A model generated the notes under the pieces. That model was not told the DNA's origin, did no database searches, and worked only from the letters and a program-made list of their open reading frames with translations. Positions 31,213-40,832 of a DNA stretch of 64,000 nucleotides are shown here, piece by piece. Numbering within the stretch: the first letter of the stretch is position 1; every line of letters begins with the position of its first letter. A program made the position numbers and the translations under genes. Source of the DNA: Streptomyces odontomachi (GTDB lineage: Bacteria > Actinomycetota > Actinomycetes > Streptomycetales > Streptomycetaceae); assembly GCF_024435355.1 (NCBI RefSeq), contig NZ_JAMJWG010000013.1, positions 62,001 to 126,000 on the forward strand, in the 5' to 3' direction.

Positions 31213-32087
31213 CCGGAGCCGAGCCGTCCCCCGTGGCCCCGGACGACCCCCGCTTCACCGTCACCCGCGCCACCCTCGACGACTGGGCGCCGGTCAGCGC
31301 CTGGGCGGCCGACGAAGGCTGGGACCCGGGTCTTTCGGACCTCGGCCCGTTCTTCGCCCAGGACCCGGACGGCTTCCACCTGGGCCGGCTGGACGGTGAG
31401 CCGGTCTCCGCCGTCTCCGTGGTCCGCTACGACGCCGGGTACGCCTTCCTCGGCTTCTACCTGGTCCGTGCCGACCTGCGCGGCCACGGCTACGGCCTCG
31501 CCACCTGGCGCACCGCGCTGGCCGGTGCGGCCGGCCGCACCGTCGGCCTGGACGGCGTGGTCTCCCAGCAGCACAACTACCGGAGTTCCGGCTTCGTCCT
31601 CGCGCACCGCAACCACCGTTACGTGGGCGTCGCCCCCGGCTACGTCCCGCAGCCCGAGGGCATCGTGCCCGCCGGCTCGCTGCCCGCCGAGGCGGTCGCG
31701 GCCTACGACAGCGCCTGCCACCCCGCCGACCGGCCCCGTTTCCTGGCCGCCTGGCTCACAGCGCCGGGGCACCGCGCGCTGGCCCGTGTCGCGGGCGACC
31801 GGGTGACGGGGTACGGCGTCATCAGGCCGGCCCGCAGCAGCTACCGGATAGGTCCGCTGTTCGCCGACACCCCCGACGACGCCCGCGCCCTGTTCGACGC
31901 GCTGACCGCCGGCACCGGCCGCACCCCGGTCGCCCTCGACGTGCCCGAGTCCAACCCGGCGGCCGTCGCGCTGGCCGAGGAGCGCGGCCTCGTCCCGTCC
32001 TTCGAGACCGCCCGGATGTACACCGGACCGGTACGTGCGACGGCCGAGGAGCGCGTCTTCGCCGTCACCACCCTCGAACTGGGCTGA
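31209..32087 (+). CDS. GNAT-family N-acetyltransferase with second acetyltransferase-like domain
   Basis: 292 residues. The first half is a GNAT domain with the acetyl-CoA loop VRADLRGHGYGLATW (residues about 84-98). The segment QQHNYRSSGFVLAHRNHRY is the usual junction to the second, YitH-like domain (Acetyltransf_18 type), which has GPLFADTPDDARALFDALT. The substrate is unknown. The start overlaps the chorismate mutase stop, so the two genes are co-translated, but I see no reason to assume a shared pathway. Confidence 0.87.
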   Translation: MTGAEPSPVAPDDPRFTVTRATLDDWAPVSAWAADEGWDPGLSDLGPFFAQDPDGFHLGRLDGEPVSAVSVVRYDAGYAFLGFYLVRADLRGHGYGLATWRTALAGAAGRTVGLDGVVSQQHNYRSSGFVLAHRNHRYVGVAPGYVPQPEGIVPAGSLPAEAVAAYDSACHPADRPRFLAAWLTAPGHRALARVAGDRVTGYGVIRPARSSYRIGPLFADTPDDARALFDALTAGTGRTPVALDVPESNPAAVALAEERGLVPSFETARMYTGPVRATAEERVFAVTTLELG

Positions 32088-32162
32088 CCTGCGCACGCCC
32101 GGGCGGCCCTGCGCGTGCACCTGCCCTGCGCCGTCCGGGCACCATCGGGCAGCATGTGCCCC

Positions 32163-34688
32163 ATGTCCGTACTGACGCGCAACGAAGCGCAGACCCGCGC
32201 CCAACTCCTCGAAGTCCAGCGGTACACGATCGAGCTCGATCTCACCCGTGGCGAGGAGACCTTCGACTCCCGCACCACCATCCGGTTCACCGTTCGCGCG
32301 GAGGGCGCGCAGTCCGCTTCAGACACGTTCGTGGAGGTGAAACCCGCCGAACTGCGCTCCGTCACCCTGGACGGGGAGCCTCTCGACGTGGCCCTGCTCG
32401 ACGAGAACCGGCTGCCGCTGACCGGCCTGGCCCCGGGGCCGCACGAAGTGTGCGTCGACGCCGCGATGCGCTACTCGCGCACCGGTGAGGGCATGCACCG
32501 CTTCACCGACCCCACCGACGGCGAGGTGTACGCGTACACGCAGCTGTTCATGGAGGACGTGCAACGCATCTTCGCGGCCTTCGACCAGCCCGACCTGAAG
32601 GCCGTCTTCGAGGTCTCCGTGACCGCCCCCGACGGCTGGACCGTCCTGGCCAACGGGGTCACCCAGCACCTCGGCGACGGCCGTTGGAAGGCGGCGCCCA
32701 CCCCGCCGATCTCCACCTACCTGGTCGCGGTCGCCGCCGGGCCCTGGCACTCGGTGCGCACCGAGCACGGCGGCCTGCCCTTCGGCCTGCACTGTCGCCG
32801 CTCCCTCGCGGTCCACCTCGACACCGACGCCGACGAGCTGTTCGAGATCACCAAGGCCTGCTTCGACCGGTACCACGAGAAGTTCGAGGAGCCCTACCCC
32901 TTCGACTCCTACGACCAGGCGTTCGTCCCCGAGTTCAACTACGGGGCGATGGAGAACCCGGGCCTGGTCACCTTCCGCGACGAGTTCGTCTACCGCTCCG
33001 CCGTCACCGACACCGAGCGGCAGACCCGGGCCATGGTCATCGCCCACGAGATGGCCCACATGTGGTTCGGCGACCTCGTCACCCTCAAGTGGTGGGACGA
33101 CATCTGGCTGAACGAGTCCTTCGCCGAGTACATGGGCTACCAGACCCTCGTCGAAGCGACCCGCTTCACCGGCACCTGGGTGGACTTCGGCGTCACCCGC
33201 AAGGCCTGGGGCTACGAGGCCGACCAGCGCCCCTCCACCCACCCCGTCGCCCCGGAGGGGATCGACAACACCGCCGACGCCCTGCTCAACTTCGACGGCA
33301 TCTCCTACGCCAAGGGCGCTTCCGCGCTGCGCCAGCTCGTCACCTGGCTCGGTGAGAAGGACTTCCTCGCCGGCATCAACACCCACTTCGCCCGGCACCG
33401 GTTCGCCAACGCCACCCTCCACGACTTCATCGACTCGCTCGCCCACCACACCGACCGCGACATGCACGCCTGGGCCGCGGCCTGGCTGGGCACCACCGGC
33501 GTCGACACCTTCACCCCCACCCTGACCGGCACCGACGGCCGCTGGACGCTGGACGTCGGGCACGCGGGGGAGCGTCCGCACCGGCTCTCCATCGGCCTGT
33601 ACGACCGCTCCGCCGGCGAACGGACCGCACGGGACGAGCCCGCCCGGCTCGTGCTGCGCGACCGCATCGAGCACGACTTCCCCGCCGAGGGCGGCCAGGC
33701 CCGCATCACCGGCGACGGCGCGCGCCCCGCCCTCGTCCTCCTCAACGACCAGGACCTCAGCTACGCCAAGGTCCGGCTCGACGCGCAGTCCTGGGACACC
33801 GCGGTGGACGCCCTGTCCTCGCTGCCCGACCCGCTGAGCCGTGCGGTCGTCTGGAACGCCGCCCGCGACATGGTCCGCGACGGTGAACTCGCCCCCACCG
33901 CCTACCTGGACGCCGCCCGCAGCCACCTGCCGCGCGAGAGCGACCTCGCCATCGTGCAGGGCGTCCTGGCGTTCGCGGCGCGCCAGGTCACCGGCCGCTA
34001 CCTGGCCGGCGACGCGCGCGCCGCCGGACTGGCCACCCTCACCGAGCTCAGCCGCGATCTGCTCCGGCGCACCGAGGGCGGCGAGAACCCGGGGCTGCGG
34101 CTGACCGCGGTACGGCACCTCATCGCCGCCGCGGCGCACCCGGACACCATCAGCGCCTGGTTCGCGGACGGCACCGTCCCCGGCGGGCCCGAGCTGGACC
34201 CGGAACTGCGCTGGCAGATCCTCACCCGGCTCGCCGTGCTGGACGCCGTCGACGAGTCGACCATCGCGGACGAGCTGCGGCGCGACCCCAGTGCCACCGG
34301 CCAGGAGGGCGCCGCCCGCTGCCGCGCCGCCCTGCCGGACGCCGCGGCCAAGCGCCACGCCTGGGACAGCATGTTCCACGACGACGAGCTGTCCAACTAC
34401 CTGTTCATCGCCACCGCGGTCGGCTTCTGGCAGGCCGAACAGCAGGAACTGCTCCAGGAGTACGTCGCCCGGTACTTCCCCGACGTGGTCGCCCTCGGTG
34501 TCCGGCGCGGGCCCGCCATCGCCGAGGCGGCGGCACGTTCCGCCTTCCCGGTGTACGCCATCGACGCCGAGACCCTCCGCCTCGGCGAGCGGTGCCTCAC
34601 CGAGTCCGACCCCGTGCCGGCCCTCCGCCGCCATCTCGCCGACCAGCTGGACGACCTGGCGCGGGCGTTGCGGGTCCGGGGGGCCTGA
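32163..34688 (+). CDS. pepN: Aminopeptidase N (M1 family)
   Basis: Zinc aminopeptidase that removes N-terminal residues from peptides. 841 residues. The substrate-binding GAMEN motif (FNYGAMENPG) precedes the zinc site HEMAH at 295-299, with the third ligand Glu318 (NESFAEY), which is the HExxH-18-E spacing. The C-terminal half is the helical ERAP1-like domain. There is no signal peptide, so it is cytoplasmic. ATG 32163 is used; ATG 32154 would add three residues. Confidence 0.96.
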   Translation: MSVLTRNEAQTRAQLLEVQRYTIELDLTRGEETFDSRTTIRFTVRAEGAQSASDTFVEVKPAELRSVTLDGEPLDVALLDENRLPLTGLAPGPHEVCVDAAMRYSRTGEGMHRFTDPTDGEVYAYTQLFMEDVQRIFAAFDQPDLKAVFEVSVTAPDGWTVLANGVTQHLGDGRWKAAPTPPISTYLVAVAAGPWHSVRTEHGGLPFGLHCRRSLAVHLDTDADELFEITKACFDRYHEKFEEPYPFDSYDQAFVPEFNYGAMENPGLVTFRDEFVYRSAVTDTERQTRAMVIAHEMAHMWFGDLVTLKWWDDIWLNESFAEYMGYQTLVEATRFTGTWVDFGVTRKAWGYEADQRPSTHPVAPEGIDNTADALLNFDGISYAKGASALRQLVTWLGEKDFLAGINTHFARHRFANATLHDFIDSLAHHTDRDMHAWAAAWLGTTGVDTFTPTLTGTDGRWTLDVGHAGERPHRLSIGLYDRSAGERTARDEPARLVLRDRIEHDFPAEGGQARITGDGARPALVLLNDQDLSYAKVRLDAQSWDTAVDALSSLPDPLSRAVVWNAARDMVRDGELAPTAYLDAARSHLPRESDLAIVQGVLAFAARQVTGRYLAGDARAAGLATLTELSRDLLRRTEGGENPGLRLTAVRHLIAAAAHPDTISAWFADGTVPGGPELDPELRWQILTRLAVLDAVDESTIADELRRDPSATGQEGAARCRAALPDAAAKRHAWDSMFHDDELSNYLFIATAVGFWQAEQQELLQEYVARYFPDVVALGVRRGPAIAEAAARSAFPVYAIDAETLRLGERCLTESDPVPALRRHLADQLDDLARALRVRGA

Positions 34689-34736
34689 GGTCCCCCGTGC
34701 GTGAGGGTGCGTGGGGGAGGGGCGCCGGCCGGTGTG

Positions 34737-35372
34737 CTACCGGCCGGCCACCCGCACCTCGACCCGGTGCACGGCACCCGTCTCCCGGGGGCCTGCCCGC
34801 CGGTTGCCCACCTCGGCAGGCACCGGCGCCGCCGCGCTGAGCGTGCCGCCCAGCGCGGTCACGAACGCCTCGCCCGCCGGCTGGCCCACGGGGACGGTCG
34901 CCGTCACCCGTCGGATCCCCTCGTCCGCGGCGCGCTCCAGCAGCAGGCCGGCGAGCCGGGTGCCCAGGCCGGTGCGGCGGGCCTCCGGCGCCACCAGGAA
35001 CAGGCCCACCGCTGCGGTGTCGGGCCGTGGATGGTGCAGCACCACGTCGACCACGCCGACCACGGCACCGCCGGCCTCGGCGAGCAGGATCCGCTTGCCG
35101 TCCGGGTCCGCGCCCTCGGGCAGCGCGTAGAAGAGGCTCTGTAGGTCGCCCGGCCCGGACGGCAGCCCGGTCGCCGCCGTGAACCAGTCCCCGCAGGCCT
35201 CGAACAGGGCGAGGACGGCGGGCTCGTCGGCGGGTTCGGCATCGCGCACCACGAGGTGGGGCGGTCGCCCGGCGGGGTCGCGGGGCGCTGCGCCCTGGTG
35301 GCCCCCGGCGTCCTCGGCCGCGCCGGCGGCCCTGCCTCCGTGCCCCGTCCCGGTCCTGTCTTCGTGCGTCAT
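34737..35372 (-). CDS. GNAT-family N-acetyltransferase
   Basis: 211 residues. A Gly/Ala-rich N-terminal 35 residues precede a single GNAT domain; the acetyl-CoA site is FLVAPEARRTGLGTRLAGLL. It is convergent with pepN and divergent from the decarboxylase/N-hydroxylase pair, with which it shares a 174-base promoter region carrying a 16-bp palindrome. Hydroxamate siderophore pathways need an N-acyltransferase, so this gene could be the missing acylation step, but nothing in the sequence shows that; general acetyltransferase activity is equally likely. Confidence 0.85.
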   Translation of the reverse strand: MTHEDRTGTGHGGRAAGAAEDAGGHQGAAPRDPAGRPPHLVVRDAEPADEPAVLALFEACGDWFTAATGLPSGPGDLQSLFYALPEGADPDGKRILLAEAGGAVVGVVDVVLHHPRPDTAAVGLFLVAPEARRTGLGTRLAGLLLERAADEGIRRVTATVPVGQPAGEAFVTALGGTLSAAAPVPAEVGNRRAGPRETGAVHRVEVRVAGR

Positions 35373-35430
35373 CCGAGGGACGGTAGGCCGGTCCCGTGCG
35401 GCACGCCACTGTTTGTTACCACACGAGGGC

Positions 35431-35446
35431 TCGTTCCGCGGAACGA
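35431..35446. promoter_or_regulatory. Perfect 16-bp palindrome in the divergent promoter region
   Basis: TCGTTCCGCGGAACGA is exactly self-complementary and is flanked by GAGGG and CCCTC that extend the symmetry. It sits midway between the divergent acetyltransferase and decarboxylase starts, where a shared operator would be expected. It does not resemble the TTAGGTTAGGCTAACCTAA-type iron box. Confidence 0.6.
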
Positions 35447-35546
35447 TCGTCCCTCTTTCGGGCAGGGTTGTCCCGTTCTGGGCCGGACGGCCGGGGCGGC
35501 GGGTCACGCTGGACATCCCGAAACACCCGCACCGAAGGACGCCCTG

Positions 35547-37007
35547 ATGAGCCCCCCGCAGCCCCTTGCCTCGGGCGCCCAAGGCCCCGCGGCCCTCCGC
35601 CCGTTGCTCGCCACCGTGCTTGACGCGCTGCACGAAGGCGCCGTCATCCGTGGCGGCCCGCTGCCGGAGGGCGGACCCGAAGCCGTCGCCGCACGGGTGC
35701 GCGAGACCGTCGCCGTACCGTTGCCCCGGCACGGCGCCGGAGCCGACGCCGCCCTGCGTGACCTGGTCCGTCTGCTGGCCGAGGGCGCGGCCGACCCCGC
35801 GGACCCGCTGTGCGCCGCCCATCTGCACTGCCCACCGCTGGCCGTGGCCGCCGCCGCCGACCTCGCCGCGTCCGTGCTCAACCCCTCCATGGACTCGTGG
35901 GACCAGGCCCCGGCCGCCTCCGAACTGGAGGCCCTGCTCACCCGGGCCCTCGCCGCCGAGATCTATCCGGCCCGGCCCGGCGCCGCCACGTCCGGCACGC
36001 ACCTCGGCGACCCGGTCACCGGCGCCCCCGAGGCCCCCGCACCCGACGCCCTGGTCACCACCGGCGGCACGGAGGCGAACCAGCTGGCGCTGCTGCTGGC
36101 GCGGGAGCTGACCGGTCCCGTCCAGCTGGTGTGCGGTGCGAACGCCCATCACTCCCTGCACCGTGCGGCCTGGCTGCTGGGGCTCCCCGCGCCGGTCATC
36201 GTGCCGGCGCCCGCCGGAGTCCTCGATCCGGTCGCGTTGGCCGAGGAGCTGCGGGTACGCGGCGGCGGGCACCTGGGCACCACCGGGTACCCCGTGCTGG
36301 TGGCCGCCACCGCGGGCACCACGGACGCCGGGCTGGTCGACCCGCTGCCGAGGATCGCGGAGATCTGTGCCGCCGCGGGCGCCCGGCTGCACGTCGACGC
36401 CGCCTACGGGGGCGCGCTGCTGTTCAGCGAGCGCCTGCGGCCGTTGCTCGCCGGGCTCGACCGGGCCCACACGGTCACCCTCGACCTGCACAAACTCGGC
36501 TGGCAGCCGGTCGCGGCCGGTCTGCTCGCGGTGCGTGCGGCGGGCGACCTCGCCGTGCTCGACCACCGCGCCGACTACCTGAACGCGGACGACGACACCG
36601 AAGCCGGCCTGCCCGACCTCCTCGGACGATCCCTCAGGACCACCCGACGCCCCGACATCCTGAAGATCGCCGTCACCGTGCGGGCGCTCGGCCGCAGCGG
36701 GCTCGGCGCGCTCACCGAGGCCGTCTGCGACCAGGCCCGCGAGCTGGCCGCGATGGTCGTCGACCACCCCGGCCTGGAACTGCACGGCCCGCCCGTCATC
36801 AGCACCGTCCTCTTCCGGCCCGTCGACGCCGACGACCACCAGGTCGCCGCGGTACGGCGCCGGCTGCTCACCGAGGGCCGCGCCGTCATCGGCCGTGCCC
36901 GGCTCGGCGGGCGGCTCTGGCTCAAGGCCACCCTGCTCAACCCCCACACCGGCACCGACGACTTCGCCGCCCTGCTGAAACTGGTGGAAGGACCTCACCC
37001 ACGATGA
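35547..37007 (+). CDS. PLP-dependent amino acid decarboxylase (group II, DesA-like)
   Basis: 486 residues. The PLP lysine is Lys316 in LDLHKLGWQP; LHVDAAYGGALLF, LVTTGGTEANQLALLLARE and LNPSMDSWDQAP are typical of the group II decarboxylases that act on lysine, ornithine or diaminobutyrate. The partner gene downstream encodes a lysine/ornithine N-hydroxylase, so cadaverine or putrescine formation for a hydroxamate is the best guess. The two overlap by ATGA. Upstream AAGGACG serves as a ribosome site. It is not clear which amino acid is used. Confidence 0.87.
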   Translation: MSPPQPLASGAQGPAALRPLLATVLDALHEGAVIRGGPLPEGGPEAVAARVRETVAVPLPRHGAGADAALRDLVRLLAEGAADPADPLCAAHLHCPPLAVAAAADLAASVLNPSMDSWDQAPAASELEALLTRALAAEIYPARPGAATSGTHLGDPVTGAPEAPAPDALVTTGGTEANQLALLLARELTGPVQLVCGANAHHSLHRAAWLLGLPAPVIVPAPAGVLDPVALAEELRVRGGGHLGTTGYPVLVAATAGTTDAGLVDPLPRIAEICAAAGARLHVDAAYGGALLFSERLRPLLAGLDRAHTVTLDLHKLGWQPVAAGLLAVRAAGDLAVLDHRADYLNADDDTEAGLPDLLGRSLRTTRRPDILKIAVTVRALGRSGLGALTEAVCDQARELAAMVVDHPGLELHGPPVISTVLFRPVDADDHQVAAVRRRLLTEGRAVIGRARLGGRLWLKATLLNPHTGTDDFAALLKLVEGPHPR

Positions 37008-38524
37008 GCGCGACGACCCCGGCGGCCCACCGTCCCCCCGCGGGCCACCAGCCCCCCGCCTCCCGGGCCCCGGCACCCCGCGGCCCCGGCGCGCCCTTCT
37101 CCCGCGCCTCGGCCCCCCGCGCGTCCGCCTCACGCGCCGTCGCGCCAAGCGCCTGTGCCGCCTCCGACGACACCGCCCCCCGGGACCTGGTCGGCGTCGG
37201 CATCGGGCCCTTCAACCTCTCGCTGGCCGCCCTCGCCCATCCCCTCAGCGCCCTCGACGCCGCCTTCTACGAGCAGCGGCCCGCCTTCCGCTGGCACCCG
37301 GGGCTGCTCATCGACGGCGCCACCCTCCAAGTGCCGTTCCTCGCCGACCTGGTGACGCTCGCCGACCCGGCCAGCCCGTGGTCGTTCCTGGCCTATCTGC
37401 GCAGCATCGACCGGCTGTACCCGTTCTACTTCGCCGAGCGGTTCCACATCCGTCGGGCCGAGTACGACGCCTACTGCCGCTGGGTGAGCGAGCGCGTCCC
37501 CGGGCTGCACTTCGGCCACCGGGTCGACACCATCGGCTGGGACGCCGAACGTGCTCTGTTCCGCCTGGACCTCACCCGGCTCGGCGGCGCCGGTGCGGCG
37601 GGTGCGCGCGGTGCCGTCCACGCCCGGAACGTCGTCCTGGGCATCGGCACCACCCCCGATGTGCCCGCGGCACTGGCACCGCTGCTGACCGGCGACACCG
37701 GTGCCCCGGTGCTGCACTCCGCGGACTACCTGGAGCACCGTGCTCGCATCCTCGCCGCCGAGCACATCACCGTCGTCGGCTCCGGCCAGTCCGGCGCCGA
37801 GGTCTTCCTCGACCTGCTCCGGCACCGTCCCGCGGGCGCCGAACGGCTGCACTGGCTGGCCCGCACCGAGGCCTTCGCGCCGATGGAGTACTCGAAACTG
37901 GGCCTGGAGCAGTTCACGCCCGACTACACCCACTACTTCCACGCGCTGCCCGAGCGCACCCGCGAGGACCTGGTGGCGCGCCAGTGGCAGCTGCACAAGG
38001 GCATCGACGCCGACACCATCGCCGCCATCCACGACGAGCTCTACCAGCGCACCCTGCACGGCGGCTGGCCCGACGCGGTCCTCACCCCGGGCGTACGGGT
38101 GCACGCCGCCGGGCGCACGGCGCACGACACCGTCGAACTCCACCTGGAGCACACCCAGCAGGGCACCCGCACCCGTCTCACCACCCACGCCGTGGTGCTC
38201 GCCACCGGCTACCGCGAGCGCCCCCTGGACGGTCTGCTCGCCCCCCTCACGGCGCTGCTGCGCAGGGACGGCGCCGGGCGCCCGCTCGTGGACGCGCACC
38301 ACCGCCTCGTGCTCGATCCGACCCGTACGCACCCCGGGTGCCACGTCTACGTGCAGAACGCCGAGCGGCACACGCACGGCGTCGGCGCCCCCGACCTGGG
38401 CCTGGCGGCCTGGCGCAGCGCCGGCATCCTCAACGACCTCACCGGCAAGAACCCGTACCCCCAGCCGCCCCGCACCGCCTTCACCACCTTCGGCCTGCCC
38501 GCCGAAGGACCCACCCGCCCCTGA
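37004..38524 (+). CDS. Lysine/ornithine/diamine N-monooxygenase (SidA/IucD/PvdA family)
   Basis: 506 residues. FAD-binding GVGIGPFNLSLAAL (Gly64-Asn71), NADPH-binding VVGSGQSGAEVFLDLL (from Val257) and the ATGY motif (400-403) define the microbial N-hydroxylating monooxygenases, which make the N-hydroxy amine of hydroxamate siderophores. An Ala/Pro/Arg-rich extension of about 58 residues precedes the FAD domain and is probably disordered; no internal start would remove it. In desferrioxamine clusters the equivalent pair is desA-desB, followed by desC and desD; here no acyltransferase/synthetase follows and a terminator ends the unit. Confidence 0.9.
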   Translation: MSATTPAAHRPPAGHQPPASRAPAPRGPGAPFSRASAPRASASRAVAPSACAASDDTAPRDLVGVGIGPFNLSLAALAHPLSALDAAFYEQRPAFRWHPGLLIDGATLQVPFLADLVTLADPASPWSFLAYLRSIDRLYPFYFAERFHIRRAEYDAYCRWVSERVPGLHFGHRVDTIGWDAERALFRLDLTRLGGAGAAGARGAVHARNVVLGIGTTPDVPAALAPLLTGDTGAPVLHSADYLEHRARILAAEHITVVGSGQSGAEVFLDLLRHRPAGAERLHWLARTEAFAPMEYSKLGLEQFTPDYTHYFHALPERTREDLVARQWQLHKGIDADTIAAIHDELYQRTLHGGWPDAVLTPGVRVHAAGRTAHDTVELHLEHTQQGTRTRLTTHAVVLATGYRERPLDGLLAPLTALLRRDGAGRPLVDAHHRLVLDPTRTHPGCHVYVQNAERHTHGVGAPDLGLAAWRSAGILNDLTGKNPYPQPPRTAFTTFGLPAEGPTRP

Positions 38525-38530
38525 AGCGGC

Positions 38531-38570
38531 TTCCCCCGCCGTGCGCCGTCGGGCCGGCACGGCGGGGGAA
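38531..38570. terminator. Bidirectional terminator between convergent genes
   Basis: A perfect 14-bp stem (TTCCCCCGCCGTGC paired with GCACGGCGGGGGAA) with a 12-base loop, six bases after the N-hydroxylase stop and 16 bases before the end of the convergent nucleotidase gene. Confidence 0.9.
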
Positions 38571-38586
38571 GGCAGGGCCGACGCCC

Positions 38587-40422
38587 CTACCGGCCGGCCG
38601 TCTCCGCGTCGTCGAAGACCGGCACACCGTCCCGCGTGAGCTGCCAGTCCAGGGTGAAGAAGTCCGCCGGGTCCAGCGCGCCCTTGGCCTGCACCCAGGC
38701 GATCATGGTGTTCCGGATCTCGTCGGAGTTCGCCCACACCTGCTGGGCGTTCGGCACGTGCGGGAAGTTGCCGCCGCCTCCGGCGCGGTAGTTGTTCACC
38801 GCGAGGACGAACTGCGTGCCGTCGTCCAGCGGCTTGCCCTGGAACTGGAGGTCCTTGATCCGGGAACCGGTCGGCTGTGCGATGTCGATGGTGTAGGTCA
38901 GGCCCGAGACGACGTCGTAGTTGTAGTCCGGGGTGTCCTCCGCGTTCGTCAGCTTCGCCGGGTCCACCGGTGCGTCGGGTGCGGTCTGCACGTAGTACTT
39001 CGCCGAGTACTCCAGGTAGGCGCGCACCTGTGCGCCGGTGATCAGCCGGGCCTCCAGCGTGTTGTCGAACGGGTAGAGCCCCGCCGCGTCCTTGATGGTC
39101 ACGTCCCCGGCCGCGACCTTCGCGGTGCGGGAGAAGCACGACGCCTGCGACAGCACCGGCAGGTCCGCATACTGGCCGCCGGCCAGTGCCGCCCGTACCG
39201 TGTCCGTCTGCACCTGGTTGATCAGGTCGATGAGCGGAACGTCCTTGTACGGGCCCTCGGCGGTGTCCATCGCCACCTTCGAGGTGCCGATGACCTGGTT
39301 GACGTAGGCGACGACCTTCTGGTGCTCCGCGGCCAGCAGCCCGGTGATCTTCGGGTCCTCGGCCGCCGTGTTCGAGTTGAGGACGCTGGCCCCCACGCGC
39401 TCCACGGTCCAACGGCCCCTGGACCACACCAGGTCGAAGTCGAACAGCGTCAGCCGCTGCCCCCACTTCAGCGGTTCGGAGAGCACGACCTGCTGTCCGG
39501 TCTGCTCGTTCGTCACCAGCCGCTCGGGGATCTCGACGTGCGCATGGCCCACCAGGACCGCGTCGACCCCCGGCACCTGCTCCGCCACCAGGGTGGCCGC
39601 GTTCTCCACGTACGGCAGTTGGTCCCCGTACGACGAGGTGCCGTCCGCGCCCGAGTGCGCGGACACGATCACCACGTCCGCGCCCATCGAACGCAGCTTC
39701 GGCACCCAGATGGCGGCCTGCTCGGGCAGCCCGGGGAACGTCATCTTCCCGGAGACGTTCGCCTTGTCCCAGATCGCGATGCCCGGATTGGTGAGCCCCA
39801 GGATCCCCACCCGCACCGGCCGTCCGTGCGGGGTGCGCAGTTCCTTGATGACGTACGGCGGAAAGGCCGGCCGCTGCGTCTTCGCGTCCAGCGCATTGGC
39901 ACCCAGCAGCGGGAACTCGCACTGCTCCTGGAATTTCCGCAGAAGCGGAATGCCGTAGTTGAATTCATGGTTGCCGAGCGCCGCCGCCTGATATCCCATC
40001 GTGTTCATCGCCCGCGCCATCGGATGCACCGGGCCGTGCTCGGCGGTGATCGGGTCGACCCGTGCGTAGTAATACGACAGCTGGGTGCCCTGAATGGTGT
40101 CACCGGCGTCGATCAAAAGGGTGTTGGCGCGCCCGCGGTCCGCCCGGATCTGCTCGACGAGCGTGGAGATCTTCGCCAGGCCCACGTCATTGTGGGCGGC
40201 GTCGTCGAATTCCCGGTCGGTGAAATAGTCCCAGTTGTAGACGTTGCCGTGCAGGTCCGTGGTGCCCATGACGGTGAACGAGTACCGCTTGGCCGGCCGG
40301 GCGCCGCCGGGTCCGCCGGCCGGCTCCTCGGCGACGGCGGGTGTGGTGGCGGCGCCCGCCAGGGCGACCGCGGCTCCCGTCGCGGCGGACCGGCCCAGGA
40401 ACGTCCTTCGGTCGAGCGGCAT
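38587..40422 (-). CDS. Secreted 5'-nucleotidase / 2',3'-cyclic nucleotide phosphodiesterase
   Basis: 611 residues. The N terminus is a Tat signal (DRRTFLGRSAATGAAVALAG, cleavage probably after AVA near residue 31). The metallophosphatase domain has the dinuclear metal motifs TTDLHGNVYN, DAGDTIQG, LGNHEFNYG, SAHSGAD and GHAHVE; the C-terminal 5'-nucleotidase domain ends with DLLFQG-like and NNYRAGGGGNFP substrate loops. It likely releases phosphate and nucleosides outside the cell. The start ATG 40422 has GAGGAG upstream. Confidence 0.93.
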   Translation of the reverse strand: MPLDRRTFLGRSAATGAAVALAGAATTPAVAEEPAGGPGGARPAKRYSFTVMGTTDLHGNVYNWDYFTDREFDDAAHNDVGLAKISTLVEQIRADRGRANTLLIDAGDTIQGTQLSYYYARVDPITAEHGPVHPMARAMNTMGYQAAALGNHEFNYGIPLLRKFQEQCEFPLLGANALDAKTQRPAFPPYVIKELRTPHGRPVRVGILGLTNPGIAIWDKANVSGKMTFPGLPEQAAIWVPKLRSMGADVVIVSAHSGADGTSSYGDQLPYVENAATLVAEQVPGVDAVLVGHAHVEIPERLVTNEQTGQQVVLSEPLKWGQRLTLFDFDLVWSRGRWTVERVGASVLNSNTAAEDPKITGLLAAEHQKVVAYVNQVIGTSKVAMDTAEGPYKDVPLIDLINQVQTDTVRAALAGGQYADLPVLSQASCFSRTAKVAAGDVTIKDAAGLYPFDNTLEARLITGAQVRAYLEYSAKYYVQTAPDAPVDPAKLTNAEDTPDYNYDVVSGLTYTIDIAQPTGSRIKDLQFQGKPLDDGTQFVLAVNNYRAGGGGNFPHVPNAQQVWANSDEIRNTMIAWVQAKGALDPADFFTLDWQLTRDGVPVFDDAETAGR

Positions 40423-40832
40423 CTCGTCTCCTCGTGGTGGCAGGGCGCGTGGCATGTGCATGCGCCAACGCGCGTAGATTCTGCCGCGCATGGCACGTAC
40501 GGGACCAGCCCTGCGCGCTCCCCACCGCCGACCCGGCCTGCCCTGGGGGCGGATGGCGCCCCGCGGGACCGCCTTCCGCCGGGCGGTCTCGAACGGGGCC
40601 CGAGCGGTTCGCGGTATTCCCACGAACTCTTAAGGAAACTGCAAAGTAGCAGGTCGGATAGCGTTTGTGGATCGGTGGACCGCAGAGTCGTCGCCTCTCG
40701 GACACCTCGCGTTCGCCTGGTCCCCCTGGGATGGCGACCGGGGGAGGCGAACGAGCCGGTTGCACCGGTCGCCCTGGCGGCGGCGGACCACGGTGGCGTC
40801 CGGCAGGCAACAGCGACAGAAGAGGTGTCGAC
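40423..40832. other. Divergent promoter region of the nucleotidase and sulfotransferase genes
   Basis: No gene is supported in these 410 bases. An A/T-richer stretch at about 40625-40670 (TTAAGGAAACTGCAAAGTAG, then GGATAGCGTTTG) is the best candidate for the sulfotransferase promoter. A strong hairpin lies in the presumed leader at 40710-40753. Confidence 0.5.
40710..40753 (+). promoter_or_regulatory. Leader hairpin upstream of the sulfotransferase gene
   Basis: CGTTCGCC (40710-40717) pairs with GGCGAACG (40746-40753), and inside it TCCCCC pairs with GGGGGA, with a 3-base bulge on the left. It lies about 80 bases before the start codon. It could be an attenuator or an RNA stability element. 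Confidence 0.5.

Noticed and set aside
29667..32204. An 845-codon - strand frame running from the metallopeptidase through the chorismate mutase and acetyltransferase genes
   Set aside because: Only the last 295 codons look like a protein; the rest is opposite two well-supported genes. The start at 30554 has a good ribosome site.
35373..35546. Iron box (DmdR1/IdeR site) controlling the decarboxylase/N-hydroxylase genes
   Set aside because: No TTAGG-type inverted motif is present; the palindrome found has an unrelated sequence.
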